From contig JAJUGV010000004.1 of assembly GCA_029265795.1 (NCBI GenBank), positions 1 to 64,000 on the forward strand: 64,000 nucleotides of DNA. The letters run 5' to 3'. Within the stretch, counting starts at the first letter, position 1. Every line of letters begins with the position of its first letter. The notes beneath the pieces were generated by a model. The model made no database searches. It had not been told where the DNA came from and worked only from the letters and a program-made list of their open reading frames with translations. The position numbers were made by a program, and so were the translations under genes. The DNA is from Alcaligenaceae bacterium. GTDB lineage: Bacteria > Pseudomonadota > Gammaproteobacteria > Burkholderiales > Burkholderiaceae_B. Below are positions 9,232 through 19,042 of the stretch, one piece after another.

Positions 9232-11112
9232 ATGACGCTGGCATCCCTGGCGGTTCAGGCTCTCAATGGCCTGGCAGAAGCCGCCTCGCTCTTTCTGGTG
9301 GCAGTGGGTCTGTCCCTGATTTTTGGCGTCAGTCGCATCGTCAACTTCGCCCATGGCTCCCTCTATATGCTGGGCCTGTATGTGGCGTGGACCTTGGTTC
9401 AGGCATGGGGCGATGTTGCAGCCGGTTTCTGGGGCGCCATGCTGGCGTCGGCATTGCTCATTGGTTTGCTGGGCGCCATCGTGGAGCTGAGTGTGCTGCG
9501 GCGCATTTACCGGGCACCGGAAATGTTTCAGTTGCTGGCCACGTTCGCGCTCGTTCTAGTATTGGAAGATCTCGCGCTATGGCTCTGGGGCCCCGAAGAT
9601 TTATTGGGTCCGCTGGCTCCGGGTCTGGAAGGGTCGGTGCCGATACTGGGTCGCTACTTCCCGGTCTATGATTTGGTGCTGATCGGGATCGGTGCTGCGG
9701 TATGGCTGGGGCTTTGGCTGCTATTGAATCGCAGTCACTGGGGGCGTCAGATTCGAGCCGCCACGCAGGATCGCGAGATGTTGGGTGCATTGGGGGTCAA
9801 CTCTGCTTGGCTGTTCACCAGTGTGTTCGCTTTGGGTGCTTTCCTTGCGGGGCTGGCCGGAGCGCTTCAGTTGCCCCGGCAACCCGCCAACCTGGGGCTC
9901 GATCTGGCAGTGATCGGCGATGTCTTTGTGGTGGTGGTTGTGGGGGGCATGGGCTCGATTTCTGGTGCAGCGTTGGCCTCCCTTATCATCGCCCAGCTCA
10001 AGGCTCTGTGTATCGCCTTGGGGGTGGTGGAGCTTTTCGGCATACAGGTCGCATTCCCCAAGCTAACTTTGGTGGTGGAGTTCCTGTTCATGGCGGTTGT
10101 GCTGGTGTTTCGCCCATGGGGCTTGCTTGGTAAACCACTAGCATTGTCGCGCACGGCTGCGGGCGCCGAAGCTCCATTACAGCCCGCCGGCCGGGGTCCG
10201 CGTGTCCTCGCCTTAGTCGTCGCTGTCCTGGTTTTGGGGCTACCCCTGCTTTCTGAAACAGTCCCCTACGCAACCGTTATCGCACAGGACATGCTCATTG
10301 CCGTCGTCTTTGGTGTCAGTCTTCATTTCATGATGGGGCTGGGCGGTATGGTGTCATTTGGGCACGCTGCGTACTTTGGCCTCGGCGCTTACGGAGTCGC
10401 GCTGGCTTTCAAAAGTTTCGGTTGGAGCATGGCGGCTTCATTACTGGCGGCACCGGTGCTTGCGGGGGCGGCAGCATTGCTGTTCGGCTGGTTCTGCGTG
10501 CGGCTGGCGGGAGTGTACTTAGCAATGCTCACCCTGGCTTTCGCGCAGATCGTATGGTCGGTGGTGTATCAATGGGATGCGGTCACAGGTGGATCAAACG
10601 GCATGATTGGTGTGTGGCCCGAGCGCTGGCTTAGCGGCGACAGATGGTACTGGTTTGTGGCGGTGGTCGCCATAGTGGTGGTGTGGCTGGTACGGCGGCT
10701 TGCATTCTCTCACTTCGGCCTGGCACTGCGCGCTACGCGCGATTCGGCAATGCGAGCTGATGCGCTGGGTATCAACGTTAAGCGCGTTCAATTGGTGGGC
10801 TTTTGTGTTGCCGGAGTCCTGGCCGGAGTGGCGGGCGGATTATTCGTGTTCTCCAAAGGCGGGGTGTCACCAGAGACGCTGATGGTGAGTACATCAGTGG
10901 ATGCACTCGTCATGGTATTGATGGGGGGCATCCAGCAGCTCGCCGGGCCGGTGGTGGGAGGCGTGGTGTTTACGGCCATGCGCGATTATTTTGTGGGGAT
11001 TACGCAGTACTGGGGAGCGCTTTTTGGGGCCGTCATCCTGCTTATCGTAATGGCGTTTCCCCAGGGCATCGCGGGGCAGTTTGCTCGGTGGTCCGCGAGG
11101 AGGCAAAAGTGA
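9232..11112 (+). CDS. Branched-chain amino acid-type ABC transporter permease, LivH-LivM fusion
   Basis: 626 aa; N half LivH-like (GLSLIFGVSRIVNFAHGSLYMLG), C half LivM-like (MMGLGGMVSFGHAAYFGLGAY, AIRATRDSAMRADALGI-type motif). Confidence 0.9.
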   Translation: MTLASLAVQALNGLAEAASLFLVAVGLSLIFGVSRIVNFAHGSLYMLGLYVAWTLVQAWGDVAAGFWGAMLASALLIGLLGAIVELSVLRRIYRAPEMFQLLATFALVLVLEDLALWLWGPEDLLGPLAPGLEGSVPILGRYFPVYDLVLIGIGAAVWLGLWLLLNRSHWGRQIRAATQDREMLGALGVNSAWLFTSVFALGAFLAGLAGALQLPRQPANLGLDLAVIGDVFVVVVVGGMGSISGAALASLIIAQLKALCIALGVVELFGIQVAFPKLTLVVEFLFMAVVLVFRPWGLLGKPLALSRTAAGAEAPLQPAGRGPRVLALVVAVLVLGLPLLSETVPYATVIAQDMLIAVVFGVSLHFMMGLGGMVSFGHAAYFGLGAYGVALAFKSFGWSMAASLLAAPVLAGAAALLFGWFCVRLAGVYLAMLTLAFAQIVWSVVYQWDAVTGGSNGMIGVWPERWLSGDRWYWFVAVVAIVVVWLVRRLAFSHFGLALRATRDSAMRADALGINVKRVQLVGFCVAGVLAGVAGGLFVFSKGGVSPETLMVSTSVDALVMVLMGGIQQLAGPVVGGVVFTAMRDYFVGITQYWGALFGAVILLIVMAFPQGIAGQFARWSARRQK

Positions 11113-11891
11113 GTGCCTTGTTACAGGTTCGCGGTCTGACTCGCCGCTTTGGTGGCAATCTGGCGGTGAACAGCATCGATTTCGATGTGCATGCCGGCGA
11201 GCTGTTGGCGCTGATAGGGCCTAACGGCGCCGGGAAATCCACGACTTTCAATATGATTAACGGGCAGTTGTCAGCCACCGCCGGCTCGGTACGCTTCGAT
11301 GGGCATGAGCTTCTCGGCTTACCTTCCCACCGGGTGGCGCGCCTGGGTGTGGGGCGGAGTTTCCAGATAGCTGCCACCTTCTCTTCCCTGACGGCACTGC
11401 AGAACGTGCAAATGGCGCTGATCGCGAGCCGGCGACAAGTGTTTTCCTTTTTTTCGCGTGCCGATCGATATGAGCCGGAGCAGGCGATGGCGCTACTTGA
11501 GCAGGTGGGCATGGAGGAGTTGGCCGACCAACCTTGTGCGGATCTTGCCTATGGGGATGTAAAGCGGCTGGAGCTGGCAATGAGTCTGGCCGGCAGCCCC
11601 CGCCTTTTGCTCATGGATGAACCGACCGCCGGCATGGGAACGGGCGAGCGCAATGCATTGGTAGCCATGATCAAGCGCCTAGTGCGCGAACGTAATATGG
11701 GCGTGCTGTTCACCGAGCACAGTATGGATGTGGTGTTCGAGCATGCCGATCGCATTCTTGTTCTCGCGCAGGGGCGACGGATCGCGGAAGGTACACCAGC
11801 TGAAATACGGAACCACCCAGAGGTGCGCGAGGTGTATTTCGGTACCGAGATGGAACCGTCGGCGGTGGTCGGAATGGAGCCTGAAGCATGA
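11109..11891 (+). CDS. livG: ABC transporter ATP-binding protein, LivG-like
   Basis: GTG start overlapping upstream TGA (GTGA); GPNGAGKSTTFNMI Walker A, LLLMDEPTAGM Walker B. Confidence 0.88.
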   Translation: MSALLQVRGLTRRFGGNLAVNSIDFDVHAGELLALIGPNGAGKSTTFNMINGQLSATAGSVRFDGHELLGLPSHRVARLGVGRSFQIAATFSSLTALQNVQMALIASRRQVFSFFSRADRYEPEQAMALLEQVGMEELADQPCADLAYGDVKRLELAMSLAGSPRLLLMDEPTAGMGTGERNALVAMIKRLVRERNMGVLFTEHSMDVVFEHADRILVLAQGRRIAEGTPAEIRNHPEVREVYFGTEMEPSAVVGMEPEA

Positions 11892-12661
11892 CGGAATATC
11901 AGCTAGGGCATCCGGTTCCGGTGGGCTTGCAAGCAGTATCGCCTCTATTGGAAGTGGAGGGGCTCGACGCCTGGTACGGGGCGGCCCGTATCCTGCGGGG
12001 GGTCAGTCTGCAGGTGGGAAGGGGTGATGTAGTCGCCTTGATGGGGCGTAACGGGGCGGGCAAGTCGACGACTTTGAAGGCTGTCATGGGGTTGGTGAAG
12101 CGGCGGGTCCGGCGTTTGAGCTTCATGGGCAAGGATGTCGAGCGTTTGCGGACCTTTGAGATGGCCAAGGCGGGTATGGCGTATGTGCCGGAAGATAGGC
12201 GGGTGTTCACGGAGCTTACTGTCGACGAGAACCTGGCGCTGGGCCGGCTGCCGGAACGCCGGTGGCCGGATGGGAAACCGGCGGTTAACTGGACCCGTGA
12301 AGCGCTATATGACTTATTTCCGGTGTTGCAAAATTTACGACACCGTAGCGCGGGTACGCTTAGCGGGGGCGAACAGCAGATGTTGACTGTGGCACGCGGG
12401 CTGATGGGCAATCCGTTTCTATTGTTGCTGGACGAACCCTCGGAAGGCGTGGCGCCCATCGTGGTCGAGCAGATGGCAGGGATGATACGTGCGCTTAAGG
12501 CGCGGGGCACCAGTATCTTGCTTTCGGAACAGAACCTACCCTTTGCGCGGCGGATTGCAGACCGTGCCTACGTGCTGGAGAAGGGCGTAATTCGCTATAG
12601 CGACAGTATGGAAGTTCTGCTGGCCGACGAAGCCCTTAAGCGTCAGTATCTGACGCTTTAA
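11888..12661 (+). CDS. livF: ABC transporter ATP-binding protein, LivF-like
   Basis: ATGA overlap with livG; GRNGAGKSTTLKAVMGL, LSGGEQQML, LLLLDEPSEGVAP. Confidence 0.9.
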   Translation: MTEYQLGHPVPVGLQAVSPLLEVEGLDAWYGAARILRGVSLQVGRGDVVALMGRNGAGKSTTLKAVMGLVKRRVRRLSFMGKDVERLRTFEMAKAGMAYVPEDRRVFTELTVDENLALGRLPERRWPDGKPAVNWTREALYDLFPVLQNLRHRSAGTLSGGEQQMLTVARGLMGNPFLLLLDEPSEGVAPIVVEQMAGMIRALKARGTSILLSEQNLPFARRIADRAYVLEKGVIRYSDSMEVLLADEALKRQYLTL

Positions 12662-12665
12662 GGGC
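12632..12665. terminator. Hairpin spanning livF 3' end in convergent junction
   Basis: GCCCTTAAGCGTCAG-TAT-CTGACGCTTTAAGGGC, about 15 bp stem with one bulged T/A; no clear U tract. Confidence 0.5.
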
Positions 12666-12672
12666 ATTGGGT

Positions 12673-15600
12673 TCAGGCAACTGCACGCTTAATCTCGTGG
12701 GCGTCGATATCGCCGTTACGATAGCGCTCTAACAACGCAGAACGACGTTCTTCCGCCGTATCCATCGAAGCTTCCTTGATGTGGCCGTAGCCGCGAATGC
12801 TTTCCGGTAAGCGTGCCAGCTCCAGTGCTACGGAAAGTCGGCCCGCGTCCAGACTGCGTTGGAATTCATCAAGCAAGGCGAAATAGTCTTCCACCCACTG
12901 ACGCTCACGACGCCGCTCAGCCGTCTTGCCGAAGGGGTCGAGTGGGGTGCCTCGCAAGCCGCGCATACCGGTAAGCATACGCATGGCCTTAAGCATCCAG
13001 GGGCCGTAACTGCGTTTCATCGGGTGCCCATGCGCATCGCGTTTGGCAAAGCGTGGCGGGGCCATATGAAAACGCAATTGGTAATCCGTACCGGGTTCGC
13101 CTTCGAATGTTTCTCGCAGACGCTCCAGGAAGACGGGGTCGGTGTAGAGGCGGGCGACTTCGTATTCATCCTTGTACGCCATGAGCTTAGCCAGGTTGTG
13201 TGCCACGGCTGTGGTCAGCTTGAGCCTCTCCGCACCGTTAAGGGACGCAGACAGGATGTCCGTTTCCTTTCGTTTGATTGCTTCCACGGCGTCCCGATAG
13301 CGGTGCGCGTAAGCCGCGTTCTGGTAACTGGTGAGCCACTGCATGTTGCGCTCTACGATCTGGTCGAGCGTTTCCGGCATCGCGAGAATACGGGCGGGCT
13401 CGGGCATCAGAGCGTCGGCCCCTTCGTGGGCGGCCCGGCGTCCGCATTCGAAAGCGACAAGATTCTTCTCTACCATGACTCCGTTCAGCTCAATGGCCTG
13501 ACGCAGGCTGGCACGTGTTAGAGGAATCCAACCCTTCTGCCAGGCATAGCCCAGCATCAGGGGATTCGCATAGATGGTGTCGCCCAGATGAGCAAGGGCC
13601 AGGGCGCTCGCATCGATGAATTCGCACTGACTGCCAATGGCTTCCTGCAGGCGGTCGTGGGTCTGTTGTGATGGGAAACGCCAGGACGCGTTGTGGATGA
13701 TCTCGGCAGTAGGGGCGGGGGCGTCGTTCACCACAGCTTGGGTGTGGCCGGCCCGTACCCGTTCAAGAATATCTGCCGCAGTGCTGACGATGGCATCGCA
13801 CCCTAGGAGCAGGCGAGCGCGAGCGGTGGGAATGCGCGTCGAGAGTATGCCTTCCGGATCGTTCGCAATCTGGATGTGGCTGGCCACCGCGCCGCCTTTC
13901 TGGGCCAGGCCTGCCATGTCGAGAACGCACACACCCTTGCCTTCGATGTGGGCCGCCATGCCCAGCAGGTTGCCGATGGTCACGACGCCGGTGCCACCGA
14001 TGCCCGTCACCAGAATGCCGTAGGCGTCGTCGACGTCCGGCAGTACCGGCTCGGGAAGTGGGGTGAGGGTTGCGCTCTTGCTGTCAGAGGCCTGTGCATC
14101 CGCAGATGTCGGCCTGGGTTTGCGTGGTTGAGCGCCTTCCAGTGTGACAAAGCTAGGGCAGTAACCCTTCACGCAGGAAAAGTCTTTATTGCAGGAAGAC
14201 TGATTGATGCGTCGCTTGGTGCCACGAGGCGTTTCCACAGGTTCAACGGAGAGGCAGTTCGAGACGCGTGAGCAATCGCCGCAACCTTCGCAGACATCAG
14301 TATTGATGTACGCACGCAGAGCCGGGTCGGGGTAAGTGCCACGCTTGCGGCGACGCCTTTTCTCGGTGGCACAGGTCTGGTCGTAGATCAGTACGGTCGT
14401 GCCTTCGACTTCGCGCAGCTCACGCTGAATTTGATCCAGTTCGTCGCGGTGGTGAACGGGCGGGTTGCCCTGGAGGCTGATGCCTTTGTACTTCTCAGGT
14501 TCGTCAGTGACAATGACGATACGGCTGACCCCTTCTGCCGCAACCTGGGCGACCAGGGCGGGCACAGTCAGGGTGCCGTCGACCGGTTGACCACCCGTCA
14601 TCGCCACCGCGTCATTGAACAGGACTTTATACGTGATGTTGGCCTTGGCGGCGACGGCGGCACGGATGGCGAGAATACCGGAGTGGAAGTAGGTGCCGTC
14701 ACCTAAATTCACGAAAACGTGTTTTTCCTTGGTGAAGTGTTGCTGCCCGGTCCAGGCTGCGCCTTCGCCGCCCATGTGGCTGAAAGTCTCGGTACGGCGG
14801 TCCATCCAGATTGTCATGTAGTGGCAACCGATGCCTGCCATGGCCCGAGAGCCTTCGGGAACCTGCGTCGAGGTATTGTGGGGGCAACCTGAACAGAACC
14901 ATGGCTTGCGCTCGATGGGCGCAGAAGCCTCCTGTTTGGCTTTGTCCTTGGCATCCAGTATGGCGAGATGGACCGCGATGCCGGTGCGTATATCTTCCGG
15001 AAGGTCAAAGCGCTCCAGGCATTGGGCGATGGCGCGCGCGATATGAGCGGGCGAGAGATCGGCGTGCGGCGGTAGCAGCCATGGGCCGCGCGGTTCCGTC
15101 CATTCACCGCCGCCGTTGCCCCGGTCGGCGAATTTGCCTGAGACACGTGGTCTAACGTCGTCGCGCCAGTTGTATAGCTCTTCTTTCAGAGCGTATTCCA
15201 GAACCTGACGCTTCTCTTCAACAACTAGAATTTCCTGTAAGCCGGTCGCGAATTCGCGCGCGTCCTGCGCGTTCATGGGCCATACGCAGCCCACCTTCAT
15301 GATGCGGATGCCTGCACGTTCGCAGGCAGCGTCATCCAGCCCGAGGTTGCGCAATGCCTCTCGGGTATCGAGATAGGCTTTACCCGCAGCCATGATGCCC
15401 AGCCGGGCTTGTGGCGCGTCCACGACGATGCGGTTCAGGCGGTTACGCCGCACGTAGGCCAGTGCCGCATAAAGTTTGTGATCCAACAGGCGGGCTTCCT
15501 GGGCTAGCGGGGTGTCCGGCCAGCGCAAGTTGAGCCCGTCTGCGGGGAGTGGAAAATCTTCCGGCAGGAGTATCTGCGGCCGTTGCGGGTCAACGTAGAC

Positions 15601-16263
15601 GGAGGCGCTGGATTCCACAACTTCGGTCACGCATTTCATGCCGACCCACAGGCCGGTGAAGCGACTCATAGCCCAGCCATGCAGACCGTAATCCAAGTAT
15701 TCCTGTACGTTCGAGGGATAGAGCAGGGGAATACCGGCGGACATCAGGTTGTGTTCAGACTGGTGTGCCACCGTCGAGGACTTGGCTGCGTGGTCGTCTC
15801 CGGCCAGCACCAGCACACCGCCGTGTCGGGAGCTGCCCGCGGCATTGGCGTGCTTAAGTACATCCATGCTGCGGTCTACGCCCGGGCCCTTGCCGTACCA
15901 AATGGCAAACACGCCGTCGTGAGTGGCATCCTTATACAGATTGACCTGTTGTGTTCCCCAGCAGGCTGTGGCCGCCAGGTCTTCATTCACACCGGGTTGG
16001 AAGACGATGTCTTGTGCCTTGAGGTGATCTTTAGCTCGCCACAGCGCTTGGTCGTAGGCGCCCAAAGGGGATCCACGATAGCCCGAGATGAAGCCGGCGG
16101 TGTTCAAGCCCGCAGCGGCGTCGCGCGCCTTCTGTAACAGGGGCAGGCGCACCAGCGCCTGGGTACCGCTCAGGTAAATACGGCCTTCTTCCAGGGTGTA
16201 TTTGTCGTCCAGCGTAACTGCGTGGCCATGCGGCAAAGCGCTTGCCGGCAGGGGTGCGTTCAT
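12673..16263 (-). CDS. Indolepyruvate ferredoxin oxidoreductase family protein (fused IorA-IorB type)
   Basis: 1196 aa from MNAPLPASALPHGHAVTLDDKYTLEEGRIYLSGTQALVRLPLLQ; TPP-binding MAGIGCHYMTIWMD region, Cys-rich CEGCGDCSRVSNC, gamma-subunit-like GILVTGIGGTGVVTIGNLLGMAAH. Confidence 0.92.
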   Translation of the reverse strand: MNAPLPASALPHGHAVTLDDKYTLEEGRIYLSGTQALVRLPLLQKARDAAAGLNTAGFISGYRGSPLGAYDQALWRAKDHLKAQDIVFQPGVNEDLAATACWGTQQVNLYKDATHDGVFAIWYGKGPGVDRSMDVLKHANAAGSSRHGGVLVLAGDDHAAKSSTVAHQSEHNLMSAGIPLLYPSNVQEYLDYGLHGWAMSRFTGLWVGMKCVTEVVESSASVYVDPQRPQILLPEDFPLPADGLNLRWPDTPLAQEARLLDHKLYAALAYVRRNRLNRIVVDAPQARLGIMAAGKAYLDTREALRNLGLDDAACERAGIRIMKVGCVWPMNAQDAREFATGLQEILVVEEKRQVLEYALKEELYNWRDDVRPRVSGKFADRGNGGGEWTEPRGPWLLPPHADLSPAHIARAIAQCLERFDLPEDIRTGIAVHLAILDAKDKAKQEASAPIERKPWFCSGCPHNTSTQVPEGSRAMAGIGCHYMTIWMDRRTETFSHMGGEGAAWTGQQHFTKEKHVFVNLGDGTYFHSGILAIRAAVAAKANITYKVLFNDAVAMTGGQPVDGTLTVPALVAQVAAEGVSRIVIVTDEPEKYKGISLQGNPPVHHRDELDQIQRELREVEGTTVLIYDQTCATEKRRRRKRGTYPDPALRAYINTDVCEGCGDCSRVSNCLSVEPVETPRGTKRRINQSSCNKDFSCVKGYCPSFVTLEGAQPRKPRPTSADAQASDSKSATLTPLPEPVLPDVDDAYGILVTGIGGTGVVTIGNLLGMAAHIEGKGVCVLDMAGLAQKGGAVASHIQIANDPEGILSTRIPTARARLLLGCDAIVSTAADILERVRAGHTQAVVNDAPAPTAEIIHNASWRFPSQQTHDRLQEAIGSQCEFIDASALALAHLGDTIYANPLMLGYAWQKGWIPLTRASLRQAIELNGVMVEKNLVAFECGRRAAHEGADALMPEPARILAMPETLDQIVERNMQWLTSYQNAAYAHRYRDAVEAIKRKETDILSASLNGAERLKLTTAVAHNLAKLMAYKDEYEVARLYTDPVFLERLRETFEGEPGTDYQLRFHMAPPRFAKRDAHGHPMKRSYGPWMLKAMRMLTGMRGLRGTPLDPFGKTAERRRERQWVEDYFALLDEFQRSLDAGRLSVALELARLPESIRGYGHIKEASMDTAEERRSALLERYRNGDIDAHEIKRAVA

Positions 16264-16421
16264 GGCGCGGTCTCCTCTTGTCATTGTCGTGACACGGTGG
16301 GCGCAGGAGCAAGGGGTACGCCTCAGCCGCCCGTGTGACATTGATGTCTTTTTATGCAGTGTATGCGTGCGTAGCGTTATCGTAAAATCAAATTTTCAGC
16401 TAGCAGGTATCTATAAAACAA

Positions 16422-17324
16422 ATGAAGAACGAGGTGACCCTGCGGCAATTCCGTTACTTCATTGCCGCGGCTACAACGGGGCAGTTTTCTACCGCTGCCA
16501 TTGCCGAGAACGTGTCTCAGTCCGCCATCACAAACGCTGTGCAGAGCCTGGAGCGGCGTCTGCAGCTGCGACTGTTCGATCGACTGCCGCATGGCGTGGC
16601 CCTGACGCCGGAAGGTCAGGTGTTCTTTCACCATGCCCGACATGTGATGGATGCGGTAAGTGACGCCCTGAATCATGCCACGCTAAAACCGCAGGTTATG
16701 CAGGGGACGATACGCCTAGCGGCCACCTACACCGTGCTGGGTTACTTTCTTCCCGATTTGCTTAGTCGTTATAAGCGTAGCTACCCCAACGTGGAGATCG
16801 ATCTTATCGATATGGATCGCCCGACGCTTGAGGTGGCCGTCAAAGAAGGCACGGTGGATATGGGGATCGGGCTCGTCTCCAATCTCAAAAATCGCGATGA
16901 CTATCGATTGCATACGTTGGTGCGTTCACGTCGCCGGGTCTGGGTGGGTGCGGGCCATCCCTTGGCCGATCAGCCCTCTGTGACGCTGGCGGAAATCGCC
17001 CGGCATCCATATATAGTGCTACAGATTGATGACGCCGAAGAGGCGGCCATGCGCCATTGGCCCGACGGTGGAAAGCAATTGAAAATCGCCATGCGTACCG
17101 CATCAATTGAAGCGTTGCGCGGCCTGGTGGCCTACGGCTTTGGTGTGTCCATCTTGGCCGACCTCGTCTACCGACCCTGGTCGCTGGAAGGAAAAAAGAT
17201 CATTGCGCTCCCGATTATCGACCCGATCGAACCCATGGATGTCGGCCTGCTCTGGTCTCCCGCTAAAGAACCCCTGGGCATCACCGACACCTTCCGGCAA
17301 TTCCTCATCCAGGCCTGCGCGTAA
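16422..17324 (+). CDS. LysR family transcriptional regulator
   Basis: N-terminal wHTH VTLRQFRYFIAAATTGQFSTAAIAENVSQSAITNAVQSLERRL and LysR substrate-binding domain. Confidence 0.9.
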   Translation: MKNEVTLRQFRYFIAAATTGQFSTAAIAENVSQSAITNAVQSLERRLQLRLFDRLPHGVALTPEGQVFFHHARHVMDAVSDALNHATLKPQVMQGTIRLAATYTVLGYFLPDLLSRYKRSYPNVEIDLIDMDRPTLEVAVKEGTVDMGIGLVSNLKNRDDYRLHTLVRSRRRVWVGAGHPLADQPSVTLAEIARHPYIVLQIDDAEEAAMRHWPDGGKQLKIAMRTASIEALRGLVAYGFGVSILADLVYRPWSLEGKKIIALPIIDPIEPMDVGLLWSPAKEPLGITDTFRQFLIQACA

Positions 17325-17370
17325 ACTGGGGTCAGACCCCACTTTTAAAGTGGGGTCTGACCCCAGTTTA
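17322..17370. repeat. REP-like nested palindrome
   Basis: Perfect 24-bp inverted repeat TAAACTGGGGTCAGACCCCACTTT/AAAGTGGGGTCTGACCCCAGTTTA with 1-nt spacer; each arm holds GGGGTC-A-GACCCC; related copy at 41382. Confidence 0.85.
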
Positions 17371-17373
17371 CTT

Positions 17374-18678
17374 TTACGGGACGAGCGCGAGGCCGAATCG
17401 GATTTGGGAGCCGGTTTTTTGGTCGTAGCCCAGCAGGGTTTCGTTGTAGCCCTTGAAGTACTGCACGTGAAAATAGCCGTTCATGTTAAGGAAGGTGCGT
17501 TTGAGCGGCCAGGCGGCTTCCAGCTGCGTGCTGTTGCGCCCGCCGCTACCGTGGCGGTACAGGCCGGTAAGGATCAAGCCGTCATCCTGTGCCCACCGCA
17601 GCTTCCAATCTACGTTGCCTACGTAATCCCGGTAGTCTGGGTTTTCTCCCATGCTGAAGTAATGCTTCAGCCGAGGGGCGAACGTAAGAGTGCTGCCATG
17701 ACTTAGGCGGTAATTGAATTCGGGCTGTATATAGTAGAAGTTCTGCGAGCGAGATTGGTCACCGCTCTTGCCGTTGGATTCGTGTTCCACGCCGGCCTGC
17801 AGGCCCAAGAAGAAGGGGCTGCCTTCGGGGCGGAAGACTGCGTCCTGTCGCCAGAACAGGCTGGGCTTGAAGGATGTATCGACAAACGGGTTGGATTCCG
17901 AATGCAGATCCCATAGGGAAGTCTGCGTATAGCCCAAATAGAGCCCGTCCCAAATGCTGGGGTCGCGCGGGTCGTTAGGGGTAAACAGGCGATACTTCAG
18001 GCTGATCTGAAAGCGCGCCATGCGACTATTGTGTCCACCGACATCGAAGTACACAGGTTCATACGGCGAGATAGCGCTGCGAAAACGTTCGAAGCCTGGA
18101 TAGCTTTGGCTGCTCAGGTTCGTGAGGGGGGCGGGCCCTCCCAGAGTCGCCGCACCTGCTTGAGCCACTTCATGTTCCGCAGCCACGGGATCGCCATATA
18201 CCGGGTCACCTTTAGCTGCGTCCAGCACAGGCCCATCTGCTGCCGCAGCGACGATCCGGCCCTCTTCGGTTCCGCTGGTATCCAGTGCCAGCAGCGTGGT
18301 ATCACCTTCCACGTTGACAGCCTGCAGACCTAAAGCGCTTTGGGGTACTACTGCCCGCCATTCGAATCGGACAAAATTGTTGACGGGAATGCTGACGCTC
18401 GGTCTTGCCGTGTTGAGATAGGCGATGCTCCGTAGCGTGTCTCCCCGTTCGCTGCGCCATTGCAGCACGATGGTCGCAGGGGCTGTCCAGTCCATGACGC
18501 TGGGGGTATCGTTGAAGACAATAGCATTGACATGAACGGTTTCACCAGCCGTGGCGTGGTTGCGGTCCAGCGAATAGGCGATTCCTGCCAGACCTGAGAG
18601 CGGCCAGGCCAAAATCAAAGTGGCCGCAATGGAAACGAAACGGCGGGCAAGATGCGTCCAGGGTGTCGGGTTCGGCAT
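17374..18678 (-). CDS. pldA: Phospholipase A (OmpPLA/PldA-like outer membrane phospholipase)
   Basis: C-terminal half YEPVYF...GYTQTSLWDL, GVEHESNGK, YFHVQYFKGYNETLLGYDQ typical of outer membrane phospholipase A; start set at MPNPTPW. Confidence 0.87.
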   Translation of the reverse strand: MPNPTPWTHLARRFVSIAATLILAWPLSGLAGIAYSLDRNHATAGETVHVNAIVFNDTPSVMDWTAPATIVLQWRSERGDTLRSIAYLNTARPSVSIPVNNFVRFEWRAVVPQSALGLQAVNVEGDTTLLALDTSGTEEGRIVAAAADGPVLDAAKGDPVYGDPVAAEHEVAQAGAATLGGPAPLTNLSSQSYPGFERFRSAISPYEPVYFDVGGHNSRMARFQISLKYRLFTPNDPRDPSIWDGLYLGYTQTSLWDLHSESNPFVDTSFKPSLFWRQDAVFRPEGSPFFLGLQAGVEHESNGKSGDQSRSQNFYYIQPEFNYRLSHGSTLTFAPRLKHYFSMGENPDYRDYVGNVDWKLRWAQDDGLILTGLYRHGSGGRNSTQLEAAWPLKRTFLNMNGYFHVQYFKGYNETLLGYDQKTGSQIRFGLALVP

Positions 18679-18835
18679 GAATTTGAGAAAGAATGGAAAC
18701 CTGCAAATGTAGCACCGGCGCCGGATTCCACCGACTACCGATTGTGACTGCAACGGGCTTCTCAGCGAATACTGTGCCCGCACGCGTTTGGTGCTTTGTG
18801 AATGCGACGGTAAAATGCCGTGCTTCCCCTTGGTT

Positions 18836-18912
18836 GCGGCAGTAGCTCAGTTGGATAGAGCACGGGCCTTCTAAGCCTGAGGTCGGGGGTTCGAGACCCT
18901 CCTGCCGCGCCA
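18836..18912 (+). tRNA. tRNA-Arg (anticodon TCT)
   Basis: GCGGCAGTAGCTCAGTTGGATAGAGCACGGGCCTTCTAAGCCTGAGGTCGGGGGTTCGAGACCCTCCTGCCGCGCCA; loop CTTCTAA, encoded CCA. Confidence 0.96.
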
Positions 18913-19042
18913 TCAAATCGGCTCTTTATCGTCCAAAATAATAATTAGTTACACTTTAGAGGGCGTTCGGTGTGCGCCGGTTGTAACGTGAATTAGCGGA
19001 AAATAGCGTCTATTTAATAGAAGTTAAGAGAAAATATAAGAA

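Noticed and set aside
10803-11891. Long 362-aa frame beginning inside the permease gene
   Set aside because: Upstream part is an out-of-frame extension; the real LivG start is GTG 11109 at the GTGA overlap
18542-18916. 124-aa - strand ORF MMARQEGLEPPTSGLEGPCSIQLSYCRNQ...
   Set aside because: Antisense read-through of tRNA-Arg; the GLEPPTSGLEGPCSIQLSYC string is a well-known spurious tRNA-derived translation
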